Positions 9,753-18,630 of a DNA stretch of 64,000 nucleotides are shown one piece after another. Position numbers and translations under genes: made by a program. The stretch lies in assembly GCA_963715785.1 (NCBI GenBank), contig OY970276.1, positions 4,712,001 to 4,776,000 of the forward strand, read 5' to 3'. The stretch's first letter is position 1; each line of letters starts with the position of its first letter. The DNA is from LD21 sp963715785. Its GTDB lineage: Bacteria; Bacteroidota; Bacteroidia; Bacteroidales; VadinHA17. Below the pieces are notes generated by a model. The model worked only from the letters and a program-made list of their open reading frames with translations, was not told the DNA's origin and made no database searches.

Positions 9753-10235
9753 ATGTCTCATATAAAAATAGAATTAAGAAAAGATGATGTGGACTTTATA
9801 AAAGGAGTATGTGCTACTTTTAATAATGATCCCCAGGAACTTATAAATGTACTTCATTCATGCCAGGAGCACTTTGGATATCTTCCCGCTGAAGTTCAGG
9901 AAGTTGTATCAGAAGGCCTGAATATGCCGGTTGCAAAGATTTATGGCGTTGTGACTTTCTATTCATTCTTTACAATGACTCCCAAGGGGAAACATCCGAT
10001 CAGCATTTGTCTTGGAACTGCGTGTTATGTCAGAGGTGCTGAAAAAGTCCTCGATGAGTTCAAAAAAGAACTTGGCATACAGGTTGGAGAATCTACAAAA
10101 GACAACAAGTTCTCATTGTCAAGTCTGAGATGTGTGGGCGCGTGTGGTCTGGCTCCGGTAGTTCTCGTGGGTGATAAAACCTATGGAAGGGTTGCCCCGG
10201 ATGATGTAAAGAACATCCTCAAGGAATACGAATAG
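9753..10235 (+). CDS. hydC: NuoE-like [2Fe-2S] subunit of [FeFe] hydrogenase (HydC)
   Basis: 160 aa, full length for the NuoE/HydC family. The N-terminal helical part (VLHSCQEHFGYLP, ISEGLNMP-type region) is followed by the thioredoxin-like [2Fe-2S] domain with C86, C91 (CLGTAC) and C127, C131 (CVGAC). It should pass electrons between the HydB flavin and the iron-sulfur chain in HydA. It is the last gene of the operon, 27 bp after hydA, and is followed by a strong terminator at 10339-10376. The gene order here (small Fe-S protein, B, A, C) places hydC last. Confidence 0.93.
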   Translation: MSHIKIELRKDDVDFIKGVCATFNNDPQELINVLHSCQEHFGYLPAEVQEVVSEGLNMPVAKIYGVVTFYSFFTMTPKGKHPISICLGTACYVRGAEKVLDEFKKELGIQVGESTKDNKFSLSSLRCVGACGLAPVVLVGDKTYGRVAPDDVKNILKEYE

Positions 10236-10338
10236 TTAATAGCGGTCCCGATAATTACCGGGGCCGGATCCTGGTTGCAGATTTCTTCACAAAAAATCGG
10301 CAATACGGAAAAGCAGAGTTAGTTTTTAGGTACGATGT

Positions 10339-10376
10339 GACCCGGGACAGTTTTTTGTTCCGGGTCCGTTTTTTTT
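10339..10376 (+). terminator. Rho-independent terminator of the hydrogenase operon
   Basis: An 11-bp stem (10339-10349 with 10356-10366, one G-T pair) and a T-rich six-base loop, followed by eight T residues at 10369-10376. A second, shorter hairpin without a T tract lies at about 10244-10264, just after hydC. Confidence 0.85.
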
Positions 10377-10406
10377 CATTATACACTTAGAAATACAAGC
10401 GAAATA

Positions 10407-12263
10407 TTAGTTCCTTTTCCGGCTTTTGACTATGGCAGTGCCTTTTGAATCTGTGCCCTTGTAAGCATTTGCCTTTATGCCATTATGCCCTTGTGCAGTT
10501 ACGCCTTTTTTATACCAGAAAAAATACTCTTTTTGTCTTTTCTTGTCCTCAATGTTCCTTGCGACATATACTTTTTTCCCTGAATAAGGATCGAATCCGG
10601 TATAATACATCAGGGTTGAAAGTGTCATAGGTGTTGGCGTAAAATCCTGAACCTGTTCGGGTTTAATTCCAAGCGACTTCACTTCTGCAGCAAGATCCTT
10701 CATATCTTTATCCGTACATCCCGGATGAGAGGAGATAAAATACGGGATGATCTCATATTTCAGGTCATAGCCCGATAGTATTTTATCGAAGCGCTTTTTA
10801 AGCTTATAAAAAAGATCAAAAGGGACCTTACGCATGAACGATAAAACATGCGGTGCAGTGTGCTCAGGAGCTACTTTCAGCCGTCCGGAAACATGTTTTG
10901 TAATCAGCTCCTCGAGATATTCGGCTTCTTCGCGACCGGCATTCTTATTCCATTCAGGGAACAACAGATCATACCTTACTCCGCTTCCTATAAATGACCT
11001 TTTAATTCCTTCGAGCCTGTCGACTTTCCTGTACAGGCTGGTGAGCTTTTTATGACTGGTATCAAGATTCGGGCAGACTGAAGGCCAAACACAGGATGGC
11101 CTTGAGCAAACCCTGCACAACCTGATCTCTTTGCCTTTCATCATATACATATTGGCAGAAGGACCTCCCAGGTCAGACAGATTGCCTTTAAAATCAGGCA
11201 GGGCAATGATCTTATTTATTTCATTTAATATCGATTTCTCCGACCTGCTTACTATCTGTTTTCCCTGGTGGGCAGCAATTGCACAAAAACTGCATCCTCC
11301 GAAACAACCGCGGTGGATATTAACCGAAAACTTAATCATTTCGTAAGCAGGAATATCCTCCTTCTTATTGTAGCGGGGATGAGGCATATACATAAACGGA
11401 AGATCATAGGTGCGATCTGCCTCCTGTTCATCAGCAGGCGGATACGGCGGATTTACGATCACATTAAAATCGCCGGAAGGTTCTATGAGCCGTGCTGCTT
11501 CAATTTTATTCGATTCCTTTTCAAACTTTACAAAATTTTCGGAAAACAGGTTTTTATCCTTACTGCACTTTTCAAATGAATTAAGATACAGGTCTTTCCA
11601 TATTTTCGGACCGGGTAACGGCTCATCCGCTTTTACCGCAAATGAGGTCTGGGGAATAGCTTTTAATGATGAAAAGGCTATACCTTCCGACAATTGCCTT
11701 ATAAGCTCCTTTACAGGCTGCTCTCCCATTCCATATATGAGCAGATCAGCTCCGCTGGCTATCAGGATGGAGGGTTGCAGCTCGTTTTTCCAATAATCGT
11801 AGTGTGTCAGCCTTCTCATGGAAGCTTCAATTCCTCCAATAACCACGGGGACATCGGGAAAGATCTCTTTCAGAATCCTGCTATAGACGATTGTAGGATA
11901 ATCGGGTCTGAACCCTGCTTTGCCTCCGGGCGTATAAGCATCGTCGGATCTCAGCCGCCGGGCAGCAGTATAATGGTTAACCATGGAATCCATATTTCCG
12001 GCCGTTACGCCAAAGAAATACTTTGGTTTTCCGAGCTTTCTAAAATCCCTGAGATCATCCTGCCAGTTTGGCTGCGGAACAATAGCTACCTTAAATCCTT
12101 CACTCTCAATGACGCGTCCTATAACAGCCGGTCCAAATGAAGGATGGTCTACATAGGCATCACCGCTGAATATAATTACATCCAGTTCCTCCCACCCCAG
12201 CGAGCTGACTTCTTTTCCAGTGGTCGGCAGCCATTTCCCGTCAAAAATATGTTGATATTTCAC
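10407..12263 (-). CDS. YgiQ-type radical SAM protein
   Basis: 618 aa. Contains the radical-SAM cysteine triad C320, C324, C327 in HRGCFGGCSFC, and before it a B12-binding-like N-terminal region (DVIIFSGDAYVDHPSFG, GVTAGNMDSMVNHYTA, VIGGIEASMRR). A further cysteine cluster near CRVCSRPSC follows the core and could hold an additional metal centre. Length and motif order match the YgiQ (UPF0313) family, whose reaction is not established. The start is a GTG at 12263; no nearby ATG gives the conserved N-terminus. The C-terminal 30 residues are lysine- and glycine-rich. It is divergent from the patatin gene, with only 65 bp between them. Confidence 0.88.
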   Translation of the reverse strand: MKYQHIFDGKWLPTTGKEVSSLGWEELDVIIFSGDAYVDHPSFGPAVIGRVIESEGFKVAIVPQPNWQDDLRDFRKLGKPKYFFGVTAGNMDSMVNHYTAARRLRSDDAYTPGGKAGFRPDYPTIVYSRILKEIFPDVPVVIGGIEASMRRLTHYDYWKNELQPSILIASGADLLIYGMGEQPVKELIRQLSEGIAFSSLKAIPQTSFAVKADEPLPGPKIWKDLYLNSFEKCSKDKNLFSENFVKFEKESNKIEAARLIEPSGDFNVIVNPPYPPADEQEADRTYDLPFMYMPHPRYNKKEDIPAYEMIKFSVNIHRGCFGGCSFCAIAAHQGKQIVSRSEKSILNEINKIIALPDFKGNLSDLGGPSANMYMMKGKEIRLCRVCSRPSCVWPSVCPNLDTSHKKLTSLYRKVDRLEGIKRSFIGSGVRYDLLFPEWNKNAGREEAEYLEELITKHVSGRLKVAPEHTAPHVLSFMRKVPFDLFYKLKKRFDKILSGYDLKYEIIPYFISSHPGCTDKDMKDLAAEVKSLGIKPEQVQDFTPTPMTLSTLMYYTGFDPYSGKKVYVARNIEDKKRQKEYFFWYKKGVTAQGHNGIKANAYKGTDSKGTAIVKSRKRN

Positions 12264-12328
12264 GCCCCTAATTTACTTAAAATAACTATCTTGCAGCACT
12301 AAGTGCTATTAATCAGCAGCATTGTAAA

Positions 12329-14629
12329 ATGCTAAATATGAGCCCACAATTCTTTACTCTTCCCGGATATCTGCAAAATCTGATCCGGATCAACTGCCTT
12401 TTCTTTCTGTTCATCTTTTTTAACCCGACGGATATCATGGCCCAGGATACCCCTAAAAGACCTAAGGTTGGCCTTGTCCTTAGCGGAGGAGGTGCCCACG
12501 GCATTGCACACCTGGGTGTAATTAAAGTGATGGAGGAGGCAGGATTAAGACCAGATTTAATAACCGGGGTCAGCATGGGCAGCATAATCGGAGGATTATA
12601 CTCAATTGGATATTCAGCTGACAGCATTCAAAAGATACTAAGAAGCTTAAACTGGAAAGTCATTCTGTCCAATAAGATCCCTGAAAATAAAGTTGTTTTT
12701 CTGGAAAAGGACCACTTTTCAAACAGCGCTATCTCATTGCCCCTATCATTCAGAAAAGTAATACTTCCTTCAGGACTTATTAATGGTCAGCAGGCTGAAA
12801 ACATGCTTAGCTATTTTGCCTGGCCGGCTGCCGACATCAGCGATTTCTCAAAGCTGCCAATTCCCTTCCTCTGTGTTGCAACAGATATCATAAACTATAA
12901 GATAGTTGATCTTAATTCAGGATACCTGCCTGATGCAATCAGGGCAAGTTTTTCTGTTCCTTCTATCTTTACCCCACTGAAAATAGATTCTCTCCTGCTG
13001 CTTGACGGAGGACTGATAAGAAATTTTGCCGCAACTGAGGCAAAGCAGATGGGGGCAGATATTATTATTGGCTCCTATGTTGGCTTCAACGGATATAAGG
13101 AAGACAAACTTCAGTCAGTCTCAGGCATAATGGAACAGATAGCAATGTACAGGAGCCTGAATGATTTTGAAAATGAGAAAAAATTAGTTGATGTTCTTAT
13201 AATGCCTAATACTGACAAGCTTTCGATTTTTCAGTTTGATAATGTAGACTCTCTGGTCCGGAGAGGTTATGAGGCAGCATTACCTTATAAAGAATATTTC
13301 AGAAAGCTTGCCGACTCTCTCAACAAAATTTCCGAACAAAAGCCTCTGGTTTCAATCCTTGGTAAAAAATCATATGTTTTTAATAAGGTTGAAATTGCCG
13401 GAAACAAAAGCTATTCAAATGAACAGATACTGGGCGTACTGGATATCAAACCAGGTAAAAAGGTTGATAAAAAATTCATTGCTGACGGGATTGAACTGCT
13501 CTACGGCAAGGCTTGGTTCGAGAAAGTGAAATACAGAGTTGTTACAAGGAATGACTCCCTTATCCTTGCAATTGACTGTCAGGAAAAGCCGGCTTCAATG
13601 TTATACGGATCAGTGCATTATGACAACGCACTTCAATCAGGTCTTATATTTGAGATGTCGGTAAAAAATCTTCTGACTCAGAGATCAGTTATAAACCTTG
13701 GCTCACGCATCGGTCAGTATTACAGGGTTGATCTGAGTTACCTGCAGTTTATTGACAGAAATCAGATCTTCGGACTGTCTGCAAATCTGGCATCCGATAA
13801 TGTTTTGTTGCCCCTTCTTGAATTAAGAGGTGACAAGGGAGATGTTGTCAGCCGAAGCTTTACGCCAGGAGTCTCTCTAAACAGGCGAATTGGGCTTAAC
13901 AGCCTGATGAGCATATCTGCAAATTACGAAAAGCTTAATCTGATATTGCATTATATCTCAAATGCTCATCTTAAGAATTATTCGTACAATTATATCTCAG
14001 AATCATTCGATTACAAGACTAACACACTGGATAACAGGCATTTTCCAAACAAAGGCTCGATATTCAATCTGACAGTGAGCACATCAAAACTACAGTCTGC
14101 CACATTAAAGACTGATTCATCAAGAACAATGGTCCGATGGGATGATGAGAGCGAATTTTCTTTTGACAGGTTTTACACTTTGCATGGATCAATCGACCAT
14201 TATTTCTCTCCATCGCCAAAGCTGACATTATCGGTGGGTGGAGATATCTTATATATCAGCAGATCCGATTCAATTTCGTCTGGCAATAATTTTTATCTTC
14301 TCGGGGGAATTGAATCGGTCAACAACAGATCAATACCGATGGTCGGCTTTCAGTCAAACGAGATTCCGGCAAAAAAGCTGGCCGGCTTCAGAACCAGTCT
14401 CGATATGGAACTATATGAAAACTTCCATCTGACCTTAATGGCTAATGTCTTTGCAGCTCAGGAAGCTAACCGCTCATCGGGATATTCCCTTATTTCAGGC
14501 ATTGGTATTGGTGCCGGATACATGTCAATTATAGGCCCTGTCAAAATCGGCCTGATGTATGGGAACTACAAAAATGAAACATACTTCAAAAAGATAAAAG
14601 GTTTTATCAGCATCGGGTTTAATTTATGA
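12329..14629 (+). CDS. Patatin-like phospholipase fused to POTRA and outer-membrane barrel
   Basis: 766 aa. After a hydrophobic leader (about residues 17-38) comes a patatin domain with glycine-rich SGGGAHG, nucleophile Ser82 in GVSMG, and catalytic Asp226 in LDGG. A POTRA-like module follows (about 345-415, with NKVEIAGNKSYSNEQIL), then a C-terminal 16-strand-type Omp85 barrel (about 420-766). This is the PlpD / type Vd secretion layout, in which the barrel anchors or exports the lipase across the outer membrane. Both catalytic residues are present, so lipid acyl hydrolase activity is likely. An alternative start is the ATG four codons downstream. Confidence 0.9.
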   Translation: MLNMSPQFFTLPGYLQNLIRINCLFFLFIFFNPTDIMAQDTPKRPKVGLVLSGGGAHGIAHLGVIKVMEEAGLRPDLITGVSMGSIIGGLYSIGYSADSIQKILRSLNWKVILSNKIPENKVVFLEKDHFSNSAISLPLSFRKVILPSGLINGQQAENMLSYFAWPAADISDFSKLPIPFLCVATDIINYKIVDLNSGYLPDAIRASFSVPSIFTPLKIDSLLLLDGGLIRNFAATEAKQMGADIIIGSYVGFNGYKEDKLQSVSGIMEQIAMYRSLNDFENEKKLVDVLIMPNTDKLSIFQFDNVDSLVRRGYEAALPYKEYFRKLADSLNKISEQKPLVSILGKKSYVFNKVEIAGNKSYSNEQILGVLDIKPGKKVDKKFIADGIELLYGKAWFEKVKYRVVTRNDSLILAIDCQEKPASMLYGSVHYDNALQSGLIFEMSVKNLLTQRSVINLGSRIGQYYRVDLSYLQFIDRNQIFGLSANLASDNVLLPLLELRGDKGDVVSRSFTPGVSLNRRIGLNSLMSISANYEKLNLILHYISNAHLKNYSYNYISESFDYKTNTLDNRHFPNKGSIFNLTVSTSKLQSATLKTDSSRTMVRWDDESEFSFDRFYTLHGSIDHYFSPSPKLTLSVGGDILYISRSDSISSGNNFYLLGGIESVNNRSIPMVGFQSNEIPAKKLAGFRTSLDMELYENFHLTLMANVFAAQEANRSSGYSLISGIGIGAGYMSIIGPVKIGLMYGNYKNETYFKKIKGFISIGFNL

Positions 14630-14865
14630 TCAGATCCTCTTGTCCTGATCCTTATTCAAGATGTATAATACTTCAATATAAGACTGTCGTGACTCTCATT
14701 GTGTCTCATTCCGGGCACTTCTTTCCGGATAATGGAGAAATTTAATAAACGGTCTGATTGTTGCATATAAGAATATATAATGATGAAATGATTTTTTGTC
14801 AGACATTATTTTCTCATAAAACAGTTGGTTTTAAAATTATGGTATTAATGTCTTTTAATTGAGGG

Positions 14866-17118
14866 ATGAGTAACAGTGAAGACAAGATGGATGTATCAAA
14901 AGTGATTCAGCAGCATAAAAAAATCAGTTCTCTGATATCAGAGAAAAGGATAAAGCAAAGTCTTGACATACTGACGGATATGATTAACTATACGTCATCG
15001 GGCGATATGCGCGTTGAGTATGATAACATAGAAATGACTTACAGGAATATGCTGTCTTACACCATTGAAGGAATAAATGATCCCGAACGAAACAAGATAT
15101 ACCTTAAGCTTATTCAATCTATTCTTGGCTTATCGGACAGGGCAAGACAGGACATATTGTCACATAATTCAGGCTGGCATACTTACTGGGTCAAGCAACA
15201 AGCCGAAAAAGAGATGAAGCTCAGCGGAAAAACAATTGTGGAAACTGTTGATGATCTTATGTTTAAATCGGAACTTGATGAATGGTTAAAGCTGAGCAAT
15301 GAAATCAATCCCAATCCTGATTCAGAGATCTCGAAAAAACATAAACAGCTGATTAAGAATATCTTCAATCATCTCTGGCTGACTGATTATTACGGTGAGG
15401 CAGAAAATAGCCTTATAAGCATAATTATGAAATCCGGAAAATTCAGGTGGTACGAGGCAAGCATCTTCACAACGGCAATCACTCTGAGTTCGTTCAGGAC
15501 CTGGCAAACTGAAAAGCTGCTTCTTCTGATAAGGCTCTATGAAGCCGGTCAGGAACAGGTAATGGAGAGAGCACTGTCGGGACTGATCCTAAACCTGCAT
15601 TACTATAATGGCAGGATCTTAATGTATCCCGAAATTACCGAGAGAATTACCGAAATGAGCCGCGACACTAAATTCAAGGAGCATTGCCGCATAATAGTCT
15701 TTCAGATCATCCGGTCGCGTGAAACAGAAAACCTGAGCAGAAAGCTGCAGGATGAAATATTGCCGCAGGTTGCGAGACTTAAACCAATGATTGAGGAGAA
15801 GCTTGATCTTGATAATATCCTGCCGAAAGATAAAAATGAGGAGAAGAACCCCGACTGGTCAGAGATGTTCAGCGATTCAGAGGAGATATTTAAGACGATG
15901 GAAGAGCTGACAAAACTCCAGATGGAAGGTGCGGATGTTTATATGTCGGCATTTGCCAATATGAAGCATTTTGATTTCTTCAAGGATTTTCAGAATTGGT
16001 TTGTTCCATTCTATCCCGATCATGAAACGGTGGATGAAATTTACCGGGACGAGATTCTCGGCCCCGGCACAAATGAGCTCGCCGAAGCCCTTTACAAAAC
16101 TCCTTTCATCTGCAATTCTGACAAATACTCATTATTGCTGAATTTGAAGCATCTTCCTTCCTCACAAAAAAGCATGATGCTGAAAGTATTCCGGATGGAG
16201 CTTGAAGGTTTGCAGCAATTGAACGAGGAGGATGCTGCCACAGACCCTTACAAAGTTTTCAGAACTAACATAACGCAATATCTTCAGGACATATACAGGT
16301 TTTTTAAACTTTCGCCTTACAAAAAGGAATTTGAGGATCTGTTCATCGGGAAACTGGATATCTACAATTCAGAGTTTTTCAGAATCTCCTGCAATGCCAA
16401 TGAAGCTGAGGCCGGACTTGCTGATTATTTTTTCAGCAAAAACTTTTATGGTGATGCACTACAGCTCTTTCTGAAGCAGGCAAGTGAAAAACCATCTGAG
16501 GTTCAGTTATATGAAAAGATAGGTTATTGTTATCAGGAATTATCAGATTATGTTAATGCCCTGAAGTATTACAAGAGGGCTGAGCTTATTGACAGAAAGG
16601 TATGGACTATCAAAAAAATCGGGCTATGCCTGCGCAGGCTTGGCAGGAATGATGAAGCTCTGGAATATTACCTGCAGGCATCTGATGTTGAACCTGATAA
16701 CATTCATACTGTAATAATGATTGCTCATTGTCACATAGATCTGAAAAATTTTGAGGAAGCATTAAAATATTATTTCAGGGTTGAATATAAAGACCCCGGT
16801 AATCTTAAAATATTAAGACCAATAGCATTCTGTTATTTCGCTCTTGGCAGGTTTGATGAGTCAGAGAAATATTATGACAGATTGTCGGCCGGAAAGTTAA
16901 ATGCTCATGATCAGATAAACAAAGCTCACCTGGCTCTTTGCAGGGGAAAGAAGAAAGAAGCCGTTGATCTTTACAAACAAAGCATTCTAAGCGGGGAGCT
17001 GTCAAAAGAACAGTTTATATCTATTTTCTCAGAAGACAGGGAATTGCTTATATCTCTGGGAGTTAATCCTGATGATTTACCAATCCTTCTCGATTATCTG
17101 CTATTTAGTATCGGGTAA
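14866..17118 (+). CDS. Large tetratricopeptide-repeat protein of unknown function
   Basis: 750 aa, acidic, helical, no signal peptide. The C-terminal third (about residues 510-720) contains consecutive TPR units such as GYCYQELSDYVNALKYYKRAELID, GLCLRRLGRNDEALEYYLQASDVEP and AFCYFALGRFDESEKYY. The first 500 residues are mostly helical with no recognisable domain. TPR arrays mediate protein-protein contacts; the partner is unknown. The 236 bp upstream hold no gene, only A/T-rich DNA. Its 3' end overlaps the convergent Spy-like gene by 18 bp. Confidence 0.72.
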   Translation: MSNSEDKMDVSKVIQQHKKISSLISEKRIKQSLDILTDMINYTSSGDMRVEYDNIEMTYRNMLSYTIEGINDPERNKIYLKLIQSILGLSDRARQDILSHNSGWHTYWVKQQAEKEMKLSGKTIVETVDDLMFKSELDEWLKLSNEINPNPDSEISKKHKQLIKNIFNHLWLTDYYGEAENSLISIIMKSGKFRWYEASIFTTAITLSSFRTWQTEKLLLLIRLYEAGQEQVMERALSGLILNLHYYNGRILMYPEITERITEMSRDTKFKEHCRIIVFQIIRSRETENLSRKLQDEILPQVARLKPMIEEKLDLDNILPKDKNEEKNPDWSEMFSDSEEIFKTMEELTKLQMEGADVYMSAFANMKHFDFFKDFQNWFVPFYPDHETVDEIYRDEILGPGTNELAEALYKTPFICNSDKYSLLLNLKHLPSSQKSMMLKVFRMELEGLQQLNEEDAATDPYKVFRTNITQYLQDIYRFFKLSPYKKEFEDLFIGKLDIYNSEFFRISCNANEAEAGLADYFFSKNFYGDALQLFLKQASEKPSEVQLYEKIGYCYQELSDYVNALKYYKRAELIDRKVWTIKKIGLCLRRLGRNDEALEYYLQASDVEPDNIHTVIMIAHCHIDLKNFEEALKYYFRVEYKDPGNLKILRPIAFCYFALGRFDESEKYYDRLSAGKLNAHDQINKAHLALCRGKKKEAVDLYKQSILSGELSKEQFISIFSEDRELLISLGVNPDDLPILLDYLLFSIG

Positions 17119-17592
17119 CCCGGATGTATCGGATTGCTTGTCAGAAGGATCCTGACCGCCGTGGGGTCGCATCCGTCCATGCCATCTGTCGCCCATGGAA
17201 TTAAGAGAATCATTGTCATGATTCCTCCAGTTTCGCCTTATCATATCCTGGCGGCGCTGATCCATTTCCTTTAATCTGTCAAGCTGGTCTTTTGTGAGGT
17301 TCAGATCTAGTTCTTTTCTGAACGATCTCATACTTGAATCGAGTTCTCTTCTGAAATTGCTTTGCAGCATACCATTAATTTTGGCGTATTTATTAAGAAT
17401 CAGCTCTATTTTTGCTTTCTGCTGATCATCAGGCTGTATTGTCTTATAAAACCCGTCACGGAATCTCTCTTCGGAGAAAAAGACCCTTACGGGCTTAAGC
17501 CGGTGGTATCTAATTTGAGCTGAAGTAAGCATGCCAAGGATGAATCCTATAATTAAGATACCTACTATCACCAAAATTGATTTTACTCTCAT
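17101..17592 (-). CDS. Membrane-anchored periplasmic Spy/CpxP-like protein (hypothetical)
   Basis: 163 aa with one N-terminal membrane segment (about residues 6-26), then a charged helical domain containing LTKDQLDRLKEMDQRRQDM, reminiscent of the LTxxQ-type motifs of Spy/CpxP and heavy-metal-sensor proteins. The C-terminus is Gly/Arg/His/Asp-rich and disordered. Third gene after an ECF sigma factor and a small membrane protein, all on the same strand with gaps of 6 to 18 bp. By comparison with CpxP and CnrX/ZraP-like systems it may sense periplasmic stress for the sigma factor; this is inferred from context. Confidence 0.66.
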   Translation of the reverse strand: MRVKSILVIVGILIIGFILGMLTSAQIRYHRLKPVRVFFSEERFRDGFYKTIQPDDQQKAKIELILNKYAKINGMLQSNFRRELDSSMRSFRKELDLNLTKDQLDRLKEMDQRRQDMIRRNWRNHDNDSLNSMGDRWHGRMRPHGGQDPSDKQSDTSGLPDTK

Positions 17593-17598
17593 AATCTT

Positions 17599-17952
17599 TT
17601 AATTGCCGGTTAACAGACAAACGATACTTTCATCATAATTATCTTTCAGTCCGAGAAATGAATTGAACGACAGGGAGCCTTCCATTAAAAAGATGGAGAT
17701 GAGGAGAATAACTATTGCTGCCACGCCAGTGAGCGCAACACGATAGAACGCAAAATTCATATATTTCACGAATTCGACCTCACGGCTTACCTTTAACCCG
17801 GTTGTGAAGAGTTTATTTAACACCCTGTCGGTGAATGCATGACTGAAGTTATAATTGACGCCCTGCTCTTCAAGTTTTCCCGGAACAGCAGTAGTGTCAG
17901 CGTTTGCCTCCAGTGATCCGAAAATTAAATTTTTAATATCTGCAGAGTTCAT
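17599..17952 (-). CDS. Small membrane protein, probable anti-sigma factor
   Basis: 117 aa with one clear transmembrane segment (about residues 75-92, VALTGVAAIVILLISIFLM) and a soluble N-terminal part. It lies directly between the sigma factor (18 bp upstream) and the Spy-like periplasmic protein (6 bp downstream). That position and a single-pass topology suit an anti-sigma factor whose cytoplasmic N-terminus holds the sigma factor. I see no zinc-binding HxxxCxxC motif, so it is not a ZAS-type anti-sigma factor. Assignment rests on context. Confidence 0.6.
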   Translation of the reverse strand: MNSADIKNLIFGSLEANADTTAVPGKLEEQGVNYNFSHAFTDRVLNKLFTTGLKVSREVEFVKYMNFAFYRVALTGVAAIVILLISIFLMEGSLSFNSFLGLKDNYDESIVCLLTGN

Positions 17953-17970
17953 TAGAATAATTTTTTTTGT

Positions 17971-18531
17971 TTACATTTTTAATAAAATACTTTTTAACTG
18001 TTCCTGTGCCCTTGATAATCTTGAAAGAACCGTTCCTAATGGCAGATCCAGAATTTCTGCTGTCTCCTTGGTGGAATATCCCTGCAGGAGTCGCATAGTA
18101 ACAATTATTCTGAATTTTGGATCCATAGCAGATAATGCCTTATTTACTATTTCTGATGCTTCATTTCTTTCCTCATTATTCTGATCGGCTACCTCATATT
18201 CAAACATTTCATTATTAGCCTTTTGTGAAAACATTGAAAAGAACCTTTTTCTTCTTTTAATCTCATTAAGGGTAAGATTCACTGCAATTTTCTGTATATA
18301 GGTTGAAAGTTTTGCCTCTCCCCGGAATTCCGGCAAAGAGTAAAAAAGTTTAATAAAAACCTCCTGTCCTATATCTTCTGCAAAAACAGAATCACCCAAC
18401 ATCCCTTTCACCGTACGAGCAACCATTTTCTGATAGCGGCTCACAATTTCTCCAAATGCAAGCTTGTCGCCTTTCAATGAAGCTGCAATCAGTTCATCTT
18501 CCGAGGTCACATGGTACGATTCCTTAATCAT
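17971..18531 (-). CDS. ECF-type RNA polymerase sigma factor
   Basis: 186 aa from the ATG at 18531; a TTG six codons upstream would lengthen it but is less likely. Region 2 is clear (FGEIVSRYQKMVARTVKGML, DIGQEVFIKLFYSLPEFRGEAKLSTYIQKIAVN), followed by a charged linker and region 4 (MDPKFRIIVTMRLLQGYSTKETAEILDLPLGTVLSRLSRAQEQL) with its helix-turn-helix. It leads a three-gene operon with a likely anti-sigma factor and a Spy-like sensor, so it probably directs an envelope stress response. No autoregulatory promoter could be identified with confidence. Confidence 0.92.
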   Translation of the reverse strand: MIKESYHVTSEDELIAASLKGDKLAFGEIVSRYQKMVARTVKGMLGDSVFAEDIGQEVFIKLFYSLPEFRGEAKLSTYIQKIAVNLTLNEIKRRKRFFSMFSQKANNEMFEYEVADQNNEERNEASEIVNKALSAMDPKFRIIVTMRLLQGYSTKETAEILDLPLGTVLSRLSRAQEQLKSILLKM

Positions 18532-18630
18532 ACTACAACGTATAGACAAATAATTATCACCGAATATTCCATTTGTTAATTTAAATTAACAGAATGACCC
18601 ACCTTCCCTTTGACAACTATTTTTTCACTC

